NCBI GenBank assembly: GCA_903904635.1
Contig: CAIVDH010000209.1
Location: 1 to 10,796 of the forward strand
Direction: 5' to 3'
From: an uncultured Burkholderiales bacterium
Lineage (GTDB): Bacteria; Pseudomonadota; Gammaproteobacteria; Burkholderiales; Burkholderiaceae_D
Length of the DNA stretch: 10,796 bases
This document shows positions 1 to 7,115 of this stretch, piece after piece; position 1 is the first letter of the stretch; each line of letters opens with the position of its first letter. A program made the position numbers and the translations under genes. The notes below the pieces were generated by a model, which worked only from the letters and a program-made list of their open reading frames with translations, was not told where the DNA came from and did not search any database.

Positions 1-1
1 C

Positions 2-385
2 ACACTGGACGAGCTTGAGCAGATGCACAAATTAAAAACCGGTGCATTATTGGCCGCATCGGTTACGCTGGGCGCGCTGGCAGGTAAAACATTACTGGCG
101 GCAGAGGCCGCTGCCTTGCATGTGTATTCGCAGGCGATAGGACTGGCGTTTCAGGTGGTTGATGACATACTGGACGCCACCGCCGATTCGGCAACGCTAG
201 GCAAAACTGCAGGAAAAGATGCGGCAAATAATAAACCGACTTATGTATCAATTTTAGGGCTGGACGCGTCGCTTGTTCTGGCAGAGAAGTTAAGGCAGGA
301 TGCCCATCATGCACTGCTGCCATTTGGCGATGGTGCAGAGCGCCTGCGTGAACTGGCTGATTTGATCGTGCAGCGAAAAGCGTGA
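2..385 (+). CDS. ispA: IspA, farnesyl diphosphate synthase, 3' part (5' end cut by the window)
   Basis: The last 127 residues of a polyprenyl synthetase of the FPP synthase class, which condenses IPP with DMAPP or GPP to give C15 farnesyl diphosphate in the cytoplasm. The open frame runs in from the left edge, starting at base 2 (LDELEQMHKLKTGALL), so the ATG at 23 is internal. Visible family marks are the LDELEQMHxLKTGALL helix and the second aspartate-rich motif DDILD (bases 161-175), which binds Mg2+-diphosphate, followed by LGKTAGKDAANNKPTYVS typical of bacterial IspA. The first aspartate-rich motif (DDLPxMD in homologues) lies outside the window. The stop is TGA; dxs starts 39 nt later on the same strand, so co-transcription is likely, as usual in beta- and gammaproteobacteria. 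A small direct repeat (gcgtgaa twice) covers the stop codon. Confidence 0.95.
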   Translation, partial: TLDELEQMHKLKTGALLAASVTLGALAGKTLLAAEAAALHVYSQAIGLAFQVVDDILDATADSATLGKTAGKDAANNKPTYVSILGLDASLVLAEKLRQDAHHALLPFGDGAERLRELADLIVQRKA

Positions 386-424
386 AGCGTGAAGCTTAAA
401 GCCTGAGACAGTAAAACAGTCAAT

Positions 425-2290
425 ATGACATTATTAAAAAATATAAATTACCCCGCAGATTTACGTAAATTGTCACGCAGTCAATTGCATGCGCTCGCTG
501 ATGAGTTACGTACTTTTTTGCTTGAGTCGGTTGCACAAACAGGTGGACATTTATCTTCCAATCTCGGCACCGTTGAACTGACGATTGCACTGCATTATGT
601 ATTTAACACCCCTGAAGATCGCATCGTCTGGGATGTCGGTCATCAAACCTATCCACATAAAATTTTAACTGGCCGGCGTGACCGCATGCCGACTTTGCGT
701 CAGCAAAATGGCTTGTCCGGTTTTCCGCGTCGCGATGAAAGCGAGTACGACACCTTCGGCACAGCGCACTCATCAACTTCAATTTCTGCTGCGCTGGGTA
801 TGGCGTTGGCTGCGCGTACCAAAGGCGAAAGCAGGCACGCCGTTGCCGTTATTGGTGATGGTGCGATGACAGCGGGCATGGTGTTTGAGGCGCTCAATAA
901 TGCCGGCGTTTATGATGATATAAATCTGCTGGTGGTACTCAATGATAACGACATGTCGATATCGCCACCGGTGGGCGCATTGAATCGTTATCTGGCGCGT
1001 TTGATGTCGGGTAAATTTTATGCGGCTGCCAAAAACATGGGCAAGTCCGTGTTGCCGCCATCCATGCGTGAGCTGGCAAAAAAATTAGAAGAGCATGCCA
1101 AAGGTATGCTGGTGCCGGCAACGCTGTTTGAAGAATTTGGTCTCAACTATATTGGCCCGATAGATGGTCATGATCTTGAGTCGCTCATTCCTACGCTGCA
1201 GAATCTGAAAAATCTCACGGGCCCGCAGTTTCTGCATGTGGTCACGAAAAAAGGCCAGGGTTATAAACTGGCTGAGGCTGATCCGATTCTTTATCACGGC
1301 CCGGGAAAATTTGATCCTAGCGAAGGCATCAAGCCTGCTGTCAGCAAAACGACTTATACGCAAGTGTTTGGTGAGTGGTTATGCGATATGGCGGTGGAAG
1401 ATGGCAAGCTGATCGGCATCACACCTGCGATGCGTGAAGGTTCGGGTATGGCGAAATTCGAAAAATATTTTCCTGATCGTTATTATGATGTTGGTATCGC
1501 TGAACAGCATGCCGTAACCTTTGCAGCCGGTCTGGCTTGCGAAGGCATGAAGCCGGTAGTGGCGATTTATTCGACCTTTCTGCAGCGCGCGTATGATCAA
1601 TTGATACATGACGTGGCATTACAAAATCTGGATGTCACGTTTGCGCTGGATCGCGCCGGACTGGTAGGCGCTGACGGCGCAACGCATGCAGGTAATTATG
1701 ATATTGCTTTCTTGCGCTGCATACCGAATATGGTGTTGATGGCAGCCAGCGATGAAAACGAATGCCGTCAAATGCTCACCACTGCTTATCGTTATCCGGG
1801 TCCTGCTGCAGTACGTTATCCGCGCGGTGCGGGTACGGGTGCTGCCATTAAGCCAGAATTAACAACCATAGAGCTGGGCAAGGGCATCATTGCCCGTGAA
1901 GGTGAGCGTGTAGCCATACTGTCTTTCGGCACCATGTTGGCGCCATCACTCAAGGCCGCAGCAGAACTCAATGCAACGGTAGCCAATATGCGTTTCATTA
2001 AGCCTTTGGATACTGCACTGTTGTTGCAGCTTGCTGCTACCCATGATTTGCTGGTGACGATAGAAGAAGGTGCGATCATGGGTGGCGCCGGTTCTGCGGT
2101 AGCCGAAGTATTGGCTGCTGCTGGTGTGGTCAGGCCATTATTGCAATTAGGATTGCCAGATAAATTTATTGATCATGGTGAAGTGCCGCAATTGCTCGCG
2201 CAGTGCGGATTGGATGCAGCAGGGATTGTTGCTTCGGTTAACCATCGCTTAAGTAATATTGAGTCTAAGGTGGAAGCCAACAGTCATTGA
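425..2290 (+). CDS. dxs: 1-deoxy-D-xylulose-5-phosphate synthase (Dxs)
   Basis: A thiamine-diphosphate enzyme joining pyruvate and glyceraldehyde 3-phosphate, with loss of CO2, to DXP, the first step of the MEP isoprenoid pathway and a precursor step for thiamine and pyridoxal. At 621 residues it has the normal length. The N-terminal ThDP domain carries [14 protein letters not shown] with the active-site His at residue 42, [15 protein letters not shown] around 70-84, and GDGAM at 144-148 with the following NNAG of the cofactor-binding motif. The transketolase pyrimidine domain has [15 protein letters not shown] with catalytic Glu360, and [15 protein letters not shown] at 409-423. The C-terminal transketolase domain follows, and no truncation is seen. 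The ATG at 425 fits the family N-terminus, but there is no strong Shine-Dalgarno sequence in front of it, so translation may lean on upstream ispA. An intrinsic terminator lies 20 nt after the TGA. Confidence 0.98.
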   Translation: MTLLKNINYPADLRKLSRSQLHALADELRTFLLESVAQTGGHLSSNLGTVELTIALHYVFNTPEDRIVWDVGHQTYPHKILTGRRDRMPTLRQQNGLSGFPRRDESEYDTFGTAHSSTSISAALGMALAARTKGESRHAVAVIGDGAMTAGMVFEALNNAGVYDDINLLVVLNDNDMSISPPVGALNRYLARLMSGKFYAAAKNMGKSVLPPSMRELAKKLEEHAKGMLVPATLFEEFGLNYIGPIDGHDLESLIPTLQNLKNLTGPQFLHVVTKKGQGYKLAEADPILYHGPGKFDPSEGIKPAVSKTTYTQVFGEWLCDMAVEDGKLIGITPAMREGSGMAKFEKYFPDRYYDVGIAEQHAVTFAAGLACEGMKPVVAIYSTFLQRAYDQLIHDVALQNLDVTFALDRAGLVGADGATHAGNYDIAFLRCIPNMVLMAASDENECRQMLTTAYRYPGPAAVRYPRGAGTGAAIKPELTTIELGKGIIAREGERVAILSFGTMLAPSLKAAAELNATVANMRFIKPLDTALLLQLAATHDLLVTIEEGAIMGGAGSAVAEVLAAAGVVRPLLQLGLPDKFIDHGEVPQLLAQCGLDAAGIVASVNHRLSNIESKVEANSH

Positions 2291-2310
2291 TTAGCAATTC
2301 TAGTAATGCC

Positions 2311-2355
2311 AAATAAAAACGATGCAAAATAAAAATGTTGCGTCGTTTTTTATTT
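2311..2355 (+). terminator. Intrinsic terminator after dxs
   Basis: Left arm aaaaacgatgcaa (2315-2327) pairs with right arm ttgcgtcgttttt (2338-2350), with a single T-G wobble and a 10-nt A-rich loop. The A-rich flank before the stem and the T-rich flank after it also pair with one bulge, so it could work in both directions. On the plus strand the run of six T at 2346-2351 follows the stem directly. It ends the ispA-dxs transcript and separates it from the next genes. Confidence 0.85.
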
Positions 2356-2446
2356 TAAAAATAGAATTTTTTTGATGTCATGACGGGATAAATTTTGCTG
2401 CAGAGGTTACCGATGAAAGATTTATTTTTCATTAAGAGCTAAATTT

Positions 2447-3535
2447 ATGGATCGTATTACCTCGCCGCATGCATCATCTTCTACGGAAGAGTTGCATGCT
2501 AATGAGCATCACTCAGTATCACCAGTTACGTCAGATACGATAAAGAAATTATCGCCTCCTAAAATGCGTCAATCAGAGCAGAGCGTTGATCAGTCTGTAA
2601 TAGTACCTGCCGATTCGCCCAGAGGTCGCCATCAAATGGGTAGCGTTAGCTCTAAAAGACTCGCTAAAGAAAAATCAGAGGCAAATGATGCTACCGCTCT
2701 CAGTGCAACACTAAAAAGCATGAGCGCAAAATCACTCATCGATGCACTGATGAATTTCAATACGGTTAATCATGATGACAAAATTGTGCAGTGGGAGAGC
2801 TGGTTGCAATCGCATGGCGTCTGTCATGCGCTGATCCGGCAATTGCAATTGCAGGCAGAATTCATTAACGTACTTGGATTAACTTTGTCGGCGCCATCTT
2901 CGACGAAAGAGGCCGTTGGCACATCTTCCTCCCCCACTGTTACAGATAGCCGGCAGCGTCGACAGCTATGTACGCACATGCTCTCGGGTCTGGAACAAGC
3001 ACAATCATTTATATTACTCTATGCAGAAAAATTCGACGTGCCCGATTCAGCTAAGAGCGCAACGCAAAAACTGATTCAGGAGCAGGTAATTTTTTTTGCT
3101 GATGTAGCAAAAGCTGCGCATCTTGATCAAAGTAAACTCTTTAAATATCAATTGCCCAAGGTTCTCAGTAGTGCGATATGGCCTGAAAAAATGGATGAGC
3201 AAAAGCTGAAAATAAATCTTGAGAGTATGGGCTTATTCGTAATCTTGTCAGACATTATGGTTTCAATAGTAAAGATAGCGCGGCAAGCAAGAACGCAGTC
3301 TATGGCGGGTATGCAAGAAGATGTGCAGTTGTTAATTAAGCAGACCTTGCAAGCTGATTTGAGTGACTTAGCCCTGGCTGCGATCAAACAGGCAACAACG
3401 CATCTACTAATGCAAGCCGAACAGCGCGGCCATGCATTCCAAATATCACGTTATCTGCTCACACAGTTTTATGCATTGTTCGATCAACAGCTAGATGGCA
3501 TCAGGCAGGCATTTGGTTTGCCGCTTAAGTACTGA
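2447..3535 (+). CDS. Unrecognised 362-residue protein, Ser/Thr-rich N-terminus and helical body, effector-like
   Basis: I do not recognise a family. Residues 1-95 are of low complexity, rich in Ser, Thr, Pro, His and charged residues, with several Ser-Pro pairs (S6, S25, S36, S57), and are predicted disordered. Residues about 95-145 look helical and hydrophobic (SLIDALMNF, WESWLQSHGV, LIRQLQLQAEFINVLGL). A second Ser/Thr linker covers 148-168 and a longer helical region covers 170-360, including a hydrophobic stretch near 260-278 (MGLFVILSDIMVSIVKIA) that may be a buried helix or a weak membrane segment. There is no classical Sec signal peptide, Cys pair or enzyme motif. The ATG is preceded by aagag 8 nt upstream, an acceptable ribosome site. 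A Ser-rich start without a signal peptide, the ankyrin gene 71 nt downstream, and AT-richer spots (22 of 60 GC at 3181-3240) suggest a horizontally acquired, type III- or type IV-secreted protein; this is inference. A real gene is likely from frame length and position. Confidence 0.75.
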   Translation: MDRITSPHASSSTEELHANEHHSVSPVTSDTIKKLSPPKMRQSEQSVDQSVIVPADSPRGRHQMGSVSSKRLAKEKSEANDATALSATLKSMSAKSLIDALMNFNTVNHDDKIVQWESWLQSHGVCHALIRQLQLQAEFINVLGLTLSAPSSTKEAVGTSSSPTVTDSRQRRQLCTHMLSGLEQAQSFILLYAEKFDVPDSAKSATQKLIQEQVIFFADVAKAAHLDQSKLFKYQLPKVLSSAIWPEKMDEQKLKINLESMGLFVILSDIMVSIVKIARQARTQSMAGMQEDVQLLIKQTLQADLSDLALAAIKQATTHLLMQAEQRGHAFQISRYLLTQFYALFDQQLDGIRQAFGLPLKY

Positions 3536-3606
3536 CTCTTTAAAAAGCAAAGCTTGCGTCAAAAAATATTTTTATCCACATTAGCACTCAATATTTATTT
3601 CTTAAA

Positions 3607-4884
3607 ATGAATCCTGCATCGACTAGTTCATCCAAAAAATCAGCGTTTTCTAATTTAAACAATAACGCAGATGGAAATAGGGGGCTTACCCTCTCAACAC
3701 AGCGCCTGAATATTGTTAATAGCAATTCTATGCCGCGTCTTTTGCAGCCGGATTTAGGAAGGAAGCGTTCATACAGTCAGATGGAAACGAATCAAACGAG
3801 AAATGTTGTACCCAAAAATATAGCGTCCAGTGAGCCTATACTTTTGGCAAGAACCCAAAATAAATCCCCGATACACCAAGGTCAGACGCTAGTTGACTGC
3901 TTCAAAATTATTGTTAAAGGCCAAAAGTTTGCCGAAATGAAGAAAGTGATCGGTAGTGGTGCTCTGGCGCTGGACGCGCTGGATATTGATACCCTAAATA
4001 CGGTCTTAATTCATGCTGTAAAAAAAGGTGATGATGAGGTGGCCGAAAAGTTAATTGTTGCCGGTGCTGATATGAGTGCGCCAGTCAGTCAGGGTGAATC
4101 TGCTTTCGCGATTGCTGGAAGAAAACGCGATATCGCCCTATTAAAGTTAATGTTGGCCCGTGGTGCTGATGTCAATCAATCAATTGATCGTGCCGGCAAT
4201 ACACTCTTGCATCTGGCCACATCGAATAGTAGCTTTGAATTTCTGCAGACATTGCGCAAATTTAATGCCAGATTTGATTTGCTTAATCAGGCTGGTTTTA
4301 CGCCTTTGGGGTTGGCAATTTTTAGTGGTGAAGTAAGCGCTGTGGAAAGCCTGTTAAATTGTGGTGCTGACATAGATCAGGTGCATAGTGCCTGTCCTAC
4401 TGCGCTGATTCTGGCGGCAGTCGCAGGGCAGACGGAGGTTGCGAAATTATTGGTCAGTTATGGTGTGGATCTTGATGTGCAAGATCCGAGCGGCTCGACG
4501 GCCTTGATTTATGCGTCGCACTATGGCAGCAGTGAGTTGGTGCGCCTGCTACTTGAAGGCGGCGCCAACCAAGGGCTGGTGAACAGTAAAGGTTTTACTG
4601 CCATAGCACACGCTGCCCTGAAACAACATACCGCGATATTCAATTTATTACTCGAATATGGAGGGGTTTACCAACAGCCTCTGCCTGGCCCAACGACTCT
4701 GAGAAGTGAGCCCATAGTTCCACTCGTATTCATCACACCAGCCGCAGCACCTGAAATCACCCCAACAGCCGCAGCACCTGAAATCACCCCAACAGCCGCA
4801 GCAATCATGGGCGATGGACTGGACTTTGCAGACGTGGAAAGTTTTTTTAATTTTGATCTGCTGCCAGATTATTATCCTCAGTAA
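3607..4884 (+). CDS. Ankyrin-repeat protein with Ser-rich N-terminus and acidic-aromatic C-terminal tail (effector-like)
   Basis: The protein has 425 residues. Residues 1-95 are polar, Ser/Asn-rich and probably disordered, with a small basic cluster GRKRS at 51-55. Seven ankyrin repeats of about 33 residues follow: 128-161, 162-195, 196-228, 229-261, 262-294, 295-327 and 328-357, with typical signatures such as AGNTLLHLA, AGFTPLGLAIFSGE, LLVSYGVDLDVQDP and LVRLLLEGGA. Ankyrin stacks bind proteins and have no catalysis of their own, so a partner must be assumed. Residues 358-402 are a Pro/Ala/Thr linker holding two exact copies of AAAPEITPT. The last 22 residues are acidic and aromatic (DGLDFADVESFFNFDLLPDY, residues 404-423). 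No signal peptide is seen. No Shine-Dalgarno sequence precedes this ATG; later in-frame Met codons at residues 42 and 59 are possible alternative starts. The gene lies 71 nt behind the unrecognised gene and probably belongs to the same unit. A role as a secreted host-targeting protein is inference; a cytoplasmic scaffold is the alternative. Confidence 0.88.
   Translation: MNPASTSSSKKSAFSNLNNNADGNRGLTLSTQRLNIVNSNSMPRLLQPDLGRKRSYSQMETNQTRNVVPKNIASSEPILLARTQNKSPIHQGQTLVDCFKIIVKGQKFAEMKKVIGSGALALDALDIDTLNTVLIHAVKKGDDEVAEKLIVAGADMSAPVSQGESAFAIAGRKRDIALLKLMLARGADVNQSIDRAGNTLLHLATSNSSFEFLQTLRKFNARFDLLNQAGFTPLGLAIFSGEVSAVESLLNCGADIDQVHSACPTALILAAVAGQTEVAKLLVSYGVDLDVQDPSGSTALIYASHYGSSELVRLLLEGGANQGLVNSKGFTAIAHAALKQHTAIFNLLLEYGGVYQQPLPGPTTLRSEPIVPLVFITPAAAPEITPTAAAPEITPTAAAIMGDGLDFADVESFFNFDLLPDYYPQ
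4741..4803 (+). repeat. 27-bp in-frame tandem repeat, 2.3 copies
   Basis: The unit at 4741-4767 (gccgcagcacctgaaatcac plus cccaaca) is repeated without a mismatch at 4768-4794, and the first nine bases recur at 4795-4803. The unit is nine codons, in frame, and encodes AAAPEITPT within the linker between the ankyrin repeats and the acidic tail. Exact identity points to recent duplication by slippage; copy-number changes would alter linker length without a frameshift. Confidence 0.95.
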
Positions 4885-4887
4885 CTT

Positions 4888-4938
4888 AGAAGCTCTATCA
4901 AAATGCCGCTAGTCGGCGCTCATTTTGATAGAGCTTCT
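4888..4938. terminator. Perfect 18-bp inverted repeat between convergent genes, probable bidirectional terminator
   Basis: Left arm agaagctctatcaaaatg (4888-4905) is the exact reverse complement of the right arm (4921-4938). The 15-nt loop can itself form a small gccg/cggc hairpin (4905-4908 with 4914-4917), at the cost of the last pair of the main stem. It begins 3 nt after the ankyrin stop and ends 29 nt before the stop of the minus-strand adenosyltransferase gene, so it would serve both convergent genes. The T-run after either arm is poor (taattt on the plus side), so termination may be inefficient, and a role as an element end or mRNA-stabilising hairpin is also possible. Confidence 0.7.
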
Positions 4939-4967
4939 TAATTTGCCTTAATTCGTGCTCTAGCAAT

Positions 4968-5525
4968 TTATACGTCGCGCTCCCGACCCTTTTGCCAAAG
5001 CACGTCACCACCGCCTGCATGGCGATTTAATACCCTTGCCAATACAAATAGCAGATCCGAAAGTCTGTTCACATATTGTCTAGGCTGGGCATTTAATGTA
5101 TCGGCTTTGCCTAATGCAACGATGGCACGTTCAGCGCGCCGGCAGACTGTGCGGCACACATGGGCTTGCGATGCGGCGCGTGAACCGGCAGGCAAAATGA
5201 ATTCAGCAAGCGCAGGTAGCGTGGCGTTATATTTTGCCAGTAGCGTATCTATACGCGCGACATGCTCTTCTTGCAGTAAGCTAAACCCCGGTATGCATAG
5301 CTCCCCACCCAGATCGAACAGGTCATGTTGAATCGTGATGAGCTCTTCTCGCAAGTCAGCTGGCATATCTTCACAAAGTAAAAGACCCAGGTGGGAATTG
5401 AGTTCGTCCACATCGCCCATGGCCTGAACCCGCAGCGCATCTTTATAAGTACGGCTGCCGTCGCCTAAGCCGGTGGTGCCATCGTCGCCGGTGCGCGTAG
5501 CTATTTTGGAAAGTCGAGTGGCCAT
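4968..5525 (-). CDS. PduO-type cob(I)alamin (corrinoid) adenosyltransferase
   Basis: It transfers the adenosyl group of ATP to the cobalt of cob(I)alamin or cobinamide, giving the coenzyme form of B12 in the cytoplasm. At 185 residues it has the usual length for the PduO/MMAB family, which is unrelated in fold to BtuR/CobA. Motifs seen: N-terminal TRTGDDGTTGLGDGSR (10-25), the ATP-binding segment; FILPAGS (109-115); CRTVCRRAERAIVAL (124-138), holding the conserved Arg-Arg-Ala-Glu-Arg; and YVNRLSDLLFVLAR (151-164). The ATG complement at 5523-5525 gives the family N-terminus, but no good ribosome site is seen before it. It is divergent from the D-lactate dehydrogenase gene (150 nt between starts) and convergent with the ankyrin gene. 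No B12-dependent enzyme or B12 riboswitch is visible nearby, so it is probably a housekeeping salvage gene. Confidence 0.95.
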   Translation of the reverse strand: MATRLSKIATRTGDDGTTGLGDGSRTYKDALRVQAMGDVDELNSHLGLLLCEDMPADLREELITIQHDLFDLGGELCIPGFSLLQEEHVARIDTLLAKYNATLPALAEFILPAGSRAASQAHVCRTVCRRAERAIVALGKADTLNAQPRQYVNRLSDLLFVLARVLNRHAGGGDVLWQKGRERDV

Positions 5526-5675
5526 GTTAAGTAAATTAAAAATGAAGTCGGCTGAGAATACGGGAAAATGACGAAATTCGCTGGCCTTATACTAATTTCA
5601 GGGCTGTTTCTATGGCCGGTAATCGGCTTAATACTGCAGTGCAGAGTAAAATATTGATGTTATGGAGAAATTTTA
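5526..5675. promoter_or_regulatory. Divergent intergenic region, presumed promoters of the adenosyltransferase and D-lactate dehydrogenase genes
   Basis: These 150 nt separate two divergent starts, so both promoters should lie here. I see AT-rich hexamers (tatact at 5588-5593, taatac near 5629-5634) that could be -10 boxes, but neither has a convincing -35 box at 16-18 nt. A clear ribosome site ggag (5664-5667) stands 8 nt before the dehydrogenase ATG. No LysR-type operator can be named with confidence. Confidence 0.4.
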
Positions 5676-7085
5676 ATGAATCATCCCACCCCGCTGGCAT
5701 CATTGAAACGACCATTGCCGGAGGCTTTTTTGGTCTCTTTGCGCGCATTGTTCGGCGAACGATTGTCTACCACGCAGGCCATGCGTGAGCATCACGGCCG
5801 CGACGAGTCCTCTTATGATCCGATGTTGCCGGATGCGGTGATCTTTGCACACTCCACCGAAGAAGTTGCCGCTGCTGTGAGTTTGTGCAATCAGTACCGG
5901 GTGCCGGTGATTCCTTATGGTACGGGCACGTCCCTCGAAGGCCATATTCTTGCGTTGGCCGGCGGCCTCTCAATTGATTTATTGCAGATGAATCGCGTCA
6001 TTGCCGTCCATCCCGAGGATTTGACGGTGACGGTGCAGCCTGGTGTGACCCGCAAGCAGCTTAATGTAGAAATAAAAGATAGCGGTTTATTTTTCCCTAT
6101 TGATCCGGGTGCCGATGCTTCATTAGGTGGCATGGCGGCTACCCGCGCTTCGGGTACCAATGCAGTGCGCTATGGCACCATGCGTGAAAACGTATTGGCA
6201 CTAACAGTTGTGACTGCTGAAGGCAAAATCATCAAGACTGGCACACGTGCGAAAAAATCTTCAGCCGGCTACGATCTGACCCGATTATTCGTTGGCAGTG
6301 AAGGCACGCTGGGCATCATTACTGAAGTCACGCTCAAACTTTATCCGCAACCTGAATCTATCTCTGCTGCAGTCTGTTCATTTAATGATATTGCTAGCGC
6401 AGTCAATACCGTCATCGTGACGATGCAAATGGGTGTGCCGGTTGCGCGCGTAGAATTTTTAGATGAGAACGGTGTTAGAGCGATCAACAAACACGATAAG
6501 CTCACGCTGCCTGAAAAGCCGCTGTTGCTGTTTGAATTTCATGGCAGCGAAAATGGCGTGAAAGAACAAGCTGAGCTGGTGCAAGACATCGCCAATGATC
6601 ATGGCGCGATCGGCTTTGAATGGGCCACGCGTCCTGAAGACCGGTCCCGTCTCTGGCAGGCGCGTCACAATGCGTATTTCGCGCTGCTGCAATTGCGCCC
6701 GGGTTGCCGTGCAATCTCTACTGATTGTTGTGTGCCTATTTCGCAGCTGGCAACCTGTTTGCTGGAAACCAAAGCCGATTGCGAGCGTGAAAATCTGGTG
6801 CACTCCATTATCGGCCATGTAGGCGATGGTAATTTTCATGTGCAGATGATGGTGGACCCGAATGATCCGGCTGATATTGCGCGTGCTGAAGGGGTAAATG
6901 CCAGAATGGTGACGCGTGCTATTGCCATGGACGGCACTTGCACCGGCGAGCATGGCGTGGGTCTGCATAAAATCGATTTTCTGATACAAGAGCATGGAGA
7001 GGGCGCCATTGATACCATGCGCGCGATCAAGCATGCACTTGATCCAAATAACATTCTTAATCCGGGCAAAATCATACGCTGGTGA
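5676..7085 (+). CDS. FAD-linked D-lactate dehydrogenase (cytochrome type, LDHD/DLD1-like)
   Basis: It oxidises D-lactate (possibly other D-2-hydroxyacids) to pyruvate and passes electrons to cytochrome c or quinone. At 469 residues it has the family length without a mitochondrial leader. The FAD-binding PCMH domain covers roughly 50-225, with PVIPYGTGTSLEGH (77-90), PGADASLGGMAATRASGTNA (144-163), the family signature, and LFVGSEGTLGIITEVTLKLY (204-223). The FAD-oxidase C-terminal domain has EFHGS (287-291), SRLWQARHNAY (324-334), the metal-site motif GHVGDGNFH (380-388) and TCTGEHGVGLHK (421-432), ending LDPNNILNPGKI. The match is better to eukaryotic LDHD and yeast DLD1 than to GlcD; the GlcD-type protein encoded further downstream in this window differs at all these blocks. 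No signal peptide or membrane segment is seen. A regulator gene follows 30 nt downstream. The exact substrate cannot be read from sequence. Confidence 0.92.
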   Translation: MNHPTPLASLKRPLPEAFLVSLRALFGERLSTTQAMREHHGRDESSYDPMLPDAVIFAHSTEEVAAAVSLCNQYRVPVIPYGTGTSLEGHILALAGGLSIDLLQMNRVIAVHPEDLTVTVQPGVTRKQLNVEIKDSGLFFPIDPGADASLGGMAATRASGTNAVRYGTMRENVLALTVVTAEGKIIKTGTRAKKSSAGYDLTRLFVGSEGTLGIITEVTLKLYPQPESISAAVCSFNDIASAVNTVIVTMQMGVPVARVEFLDENGVRAINKHDKLTLPEKPLLLFEFHGSENGVKEQAELVQDIANDHGAIGFEWATRPEDRSRLWQARHNAYFALLQLRPGCRAISTDCCVPISQLATCLLETKADCERENLVHSIIGHVGDGNFHVQMMVDPNDPADIARAEGVNARMVTRAIAMDGTCTGEHGVGLHKIDFLIQEHGEGAIDTMRAIKHALDPNNILNPGKIIRW

Positions 7086-7115
7086 TTCCCATTTCAGAAG
7101 TAAAGTAAGGCACAC

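Noticed and set aside
23..385. Full small gene starting at the ATG at 23
   Set aside because: The frame continues upstream to the window edge with conserved IspA residues, so this Met is internal to a cut gene.
1085..1363. 92-residue minus-strand open frame inside dxs
   Set aside because: Antisense to the conserved ThDP-enzyme body; no independent support.
2356..2446. Search for a type III secretion promoter box (TTCG-N16-TTCG) before the effector-like genes
   Set aside because: No ttcg pair is present before 2447 or in 3536-3606, so secretion-regulon control cannot be claimed from the sequence.
4741..4803. Repeat considered as part of a CRISPR or regulatory array
   Set aside because: The copies abut without spacers and lie in frame within a coding sequence, so they are a protein-level tandem duplication.
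5526..5675. B12 riboswitch before the adenosyltransferase or the divergent gene
   Set aside because: The 150-nt region is too short for a full cobalamin riboswitch and I see no B12-box-like sequence.
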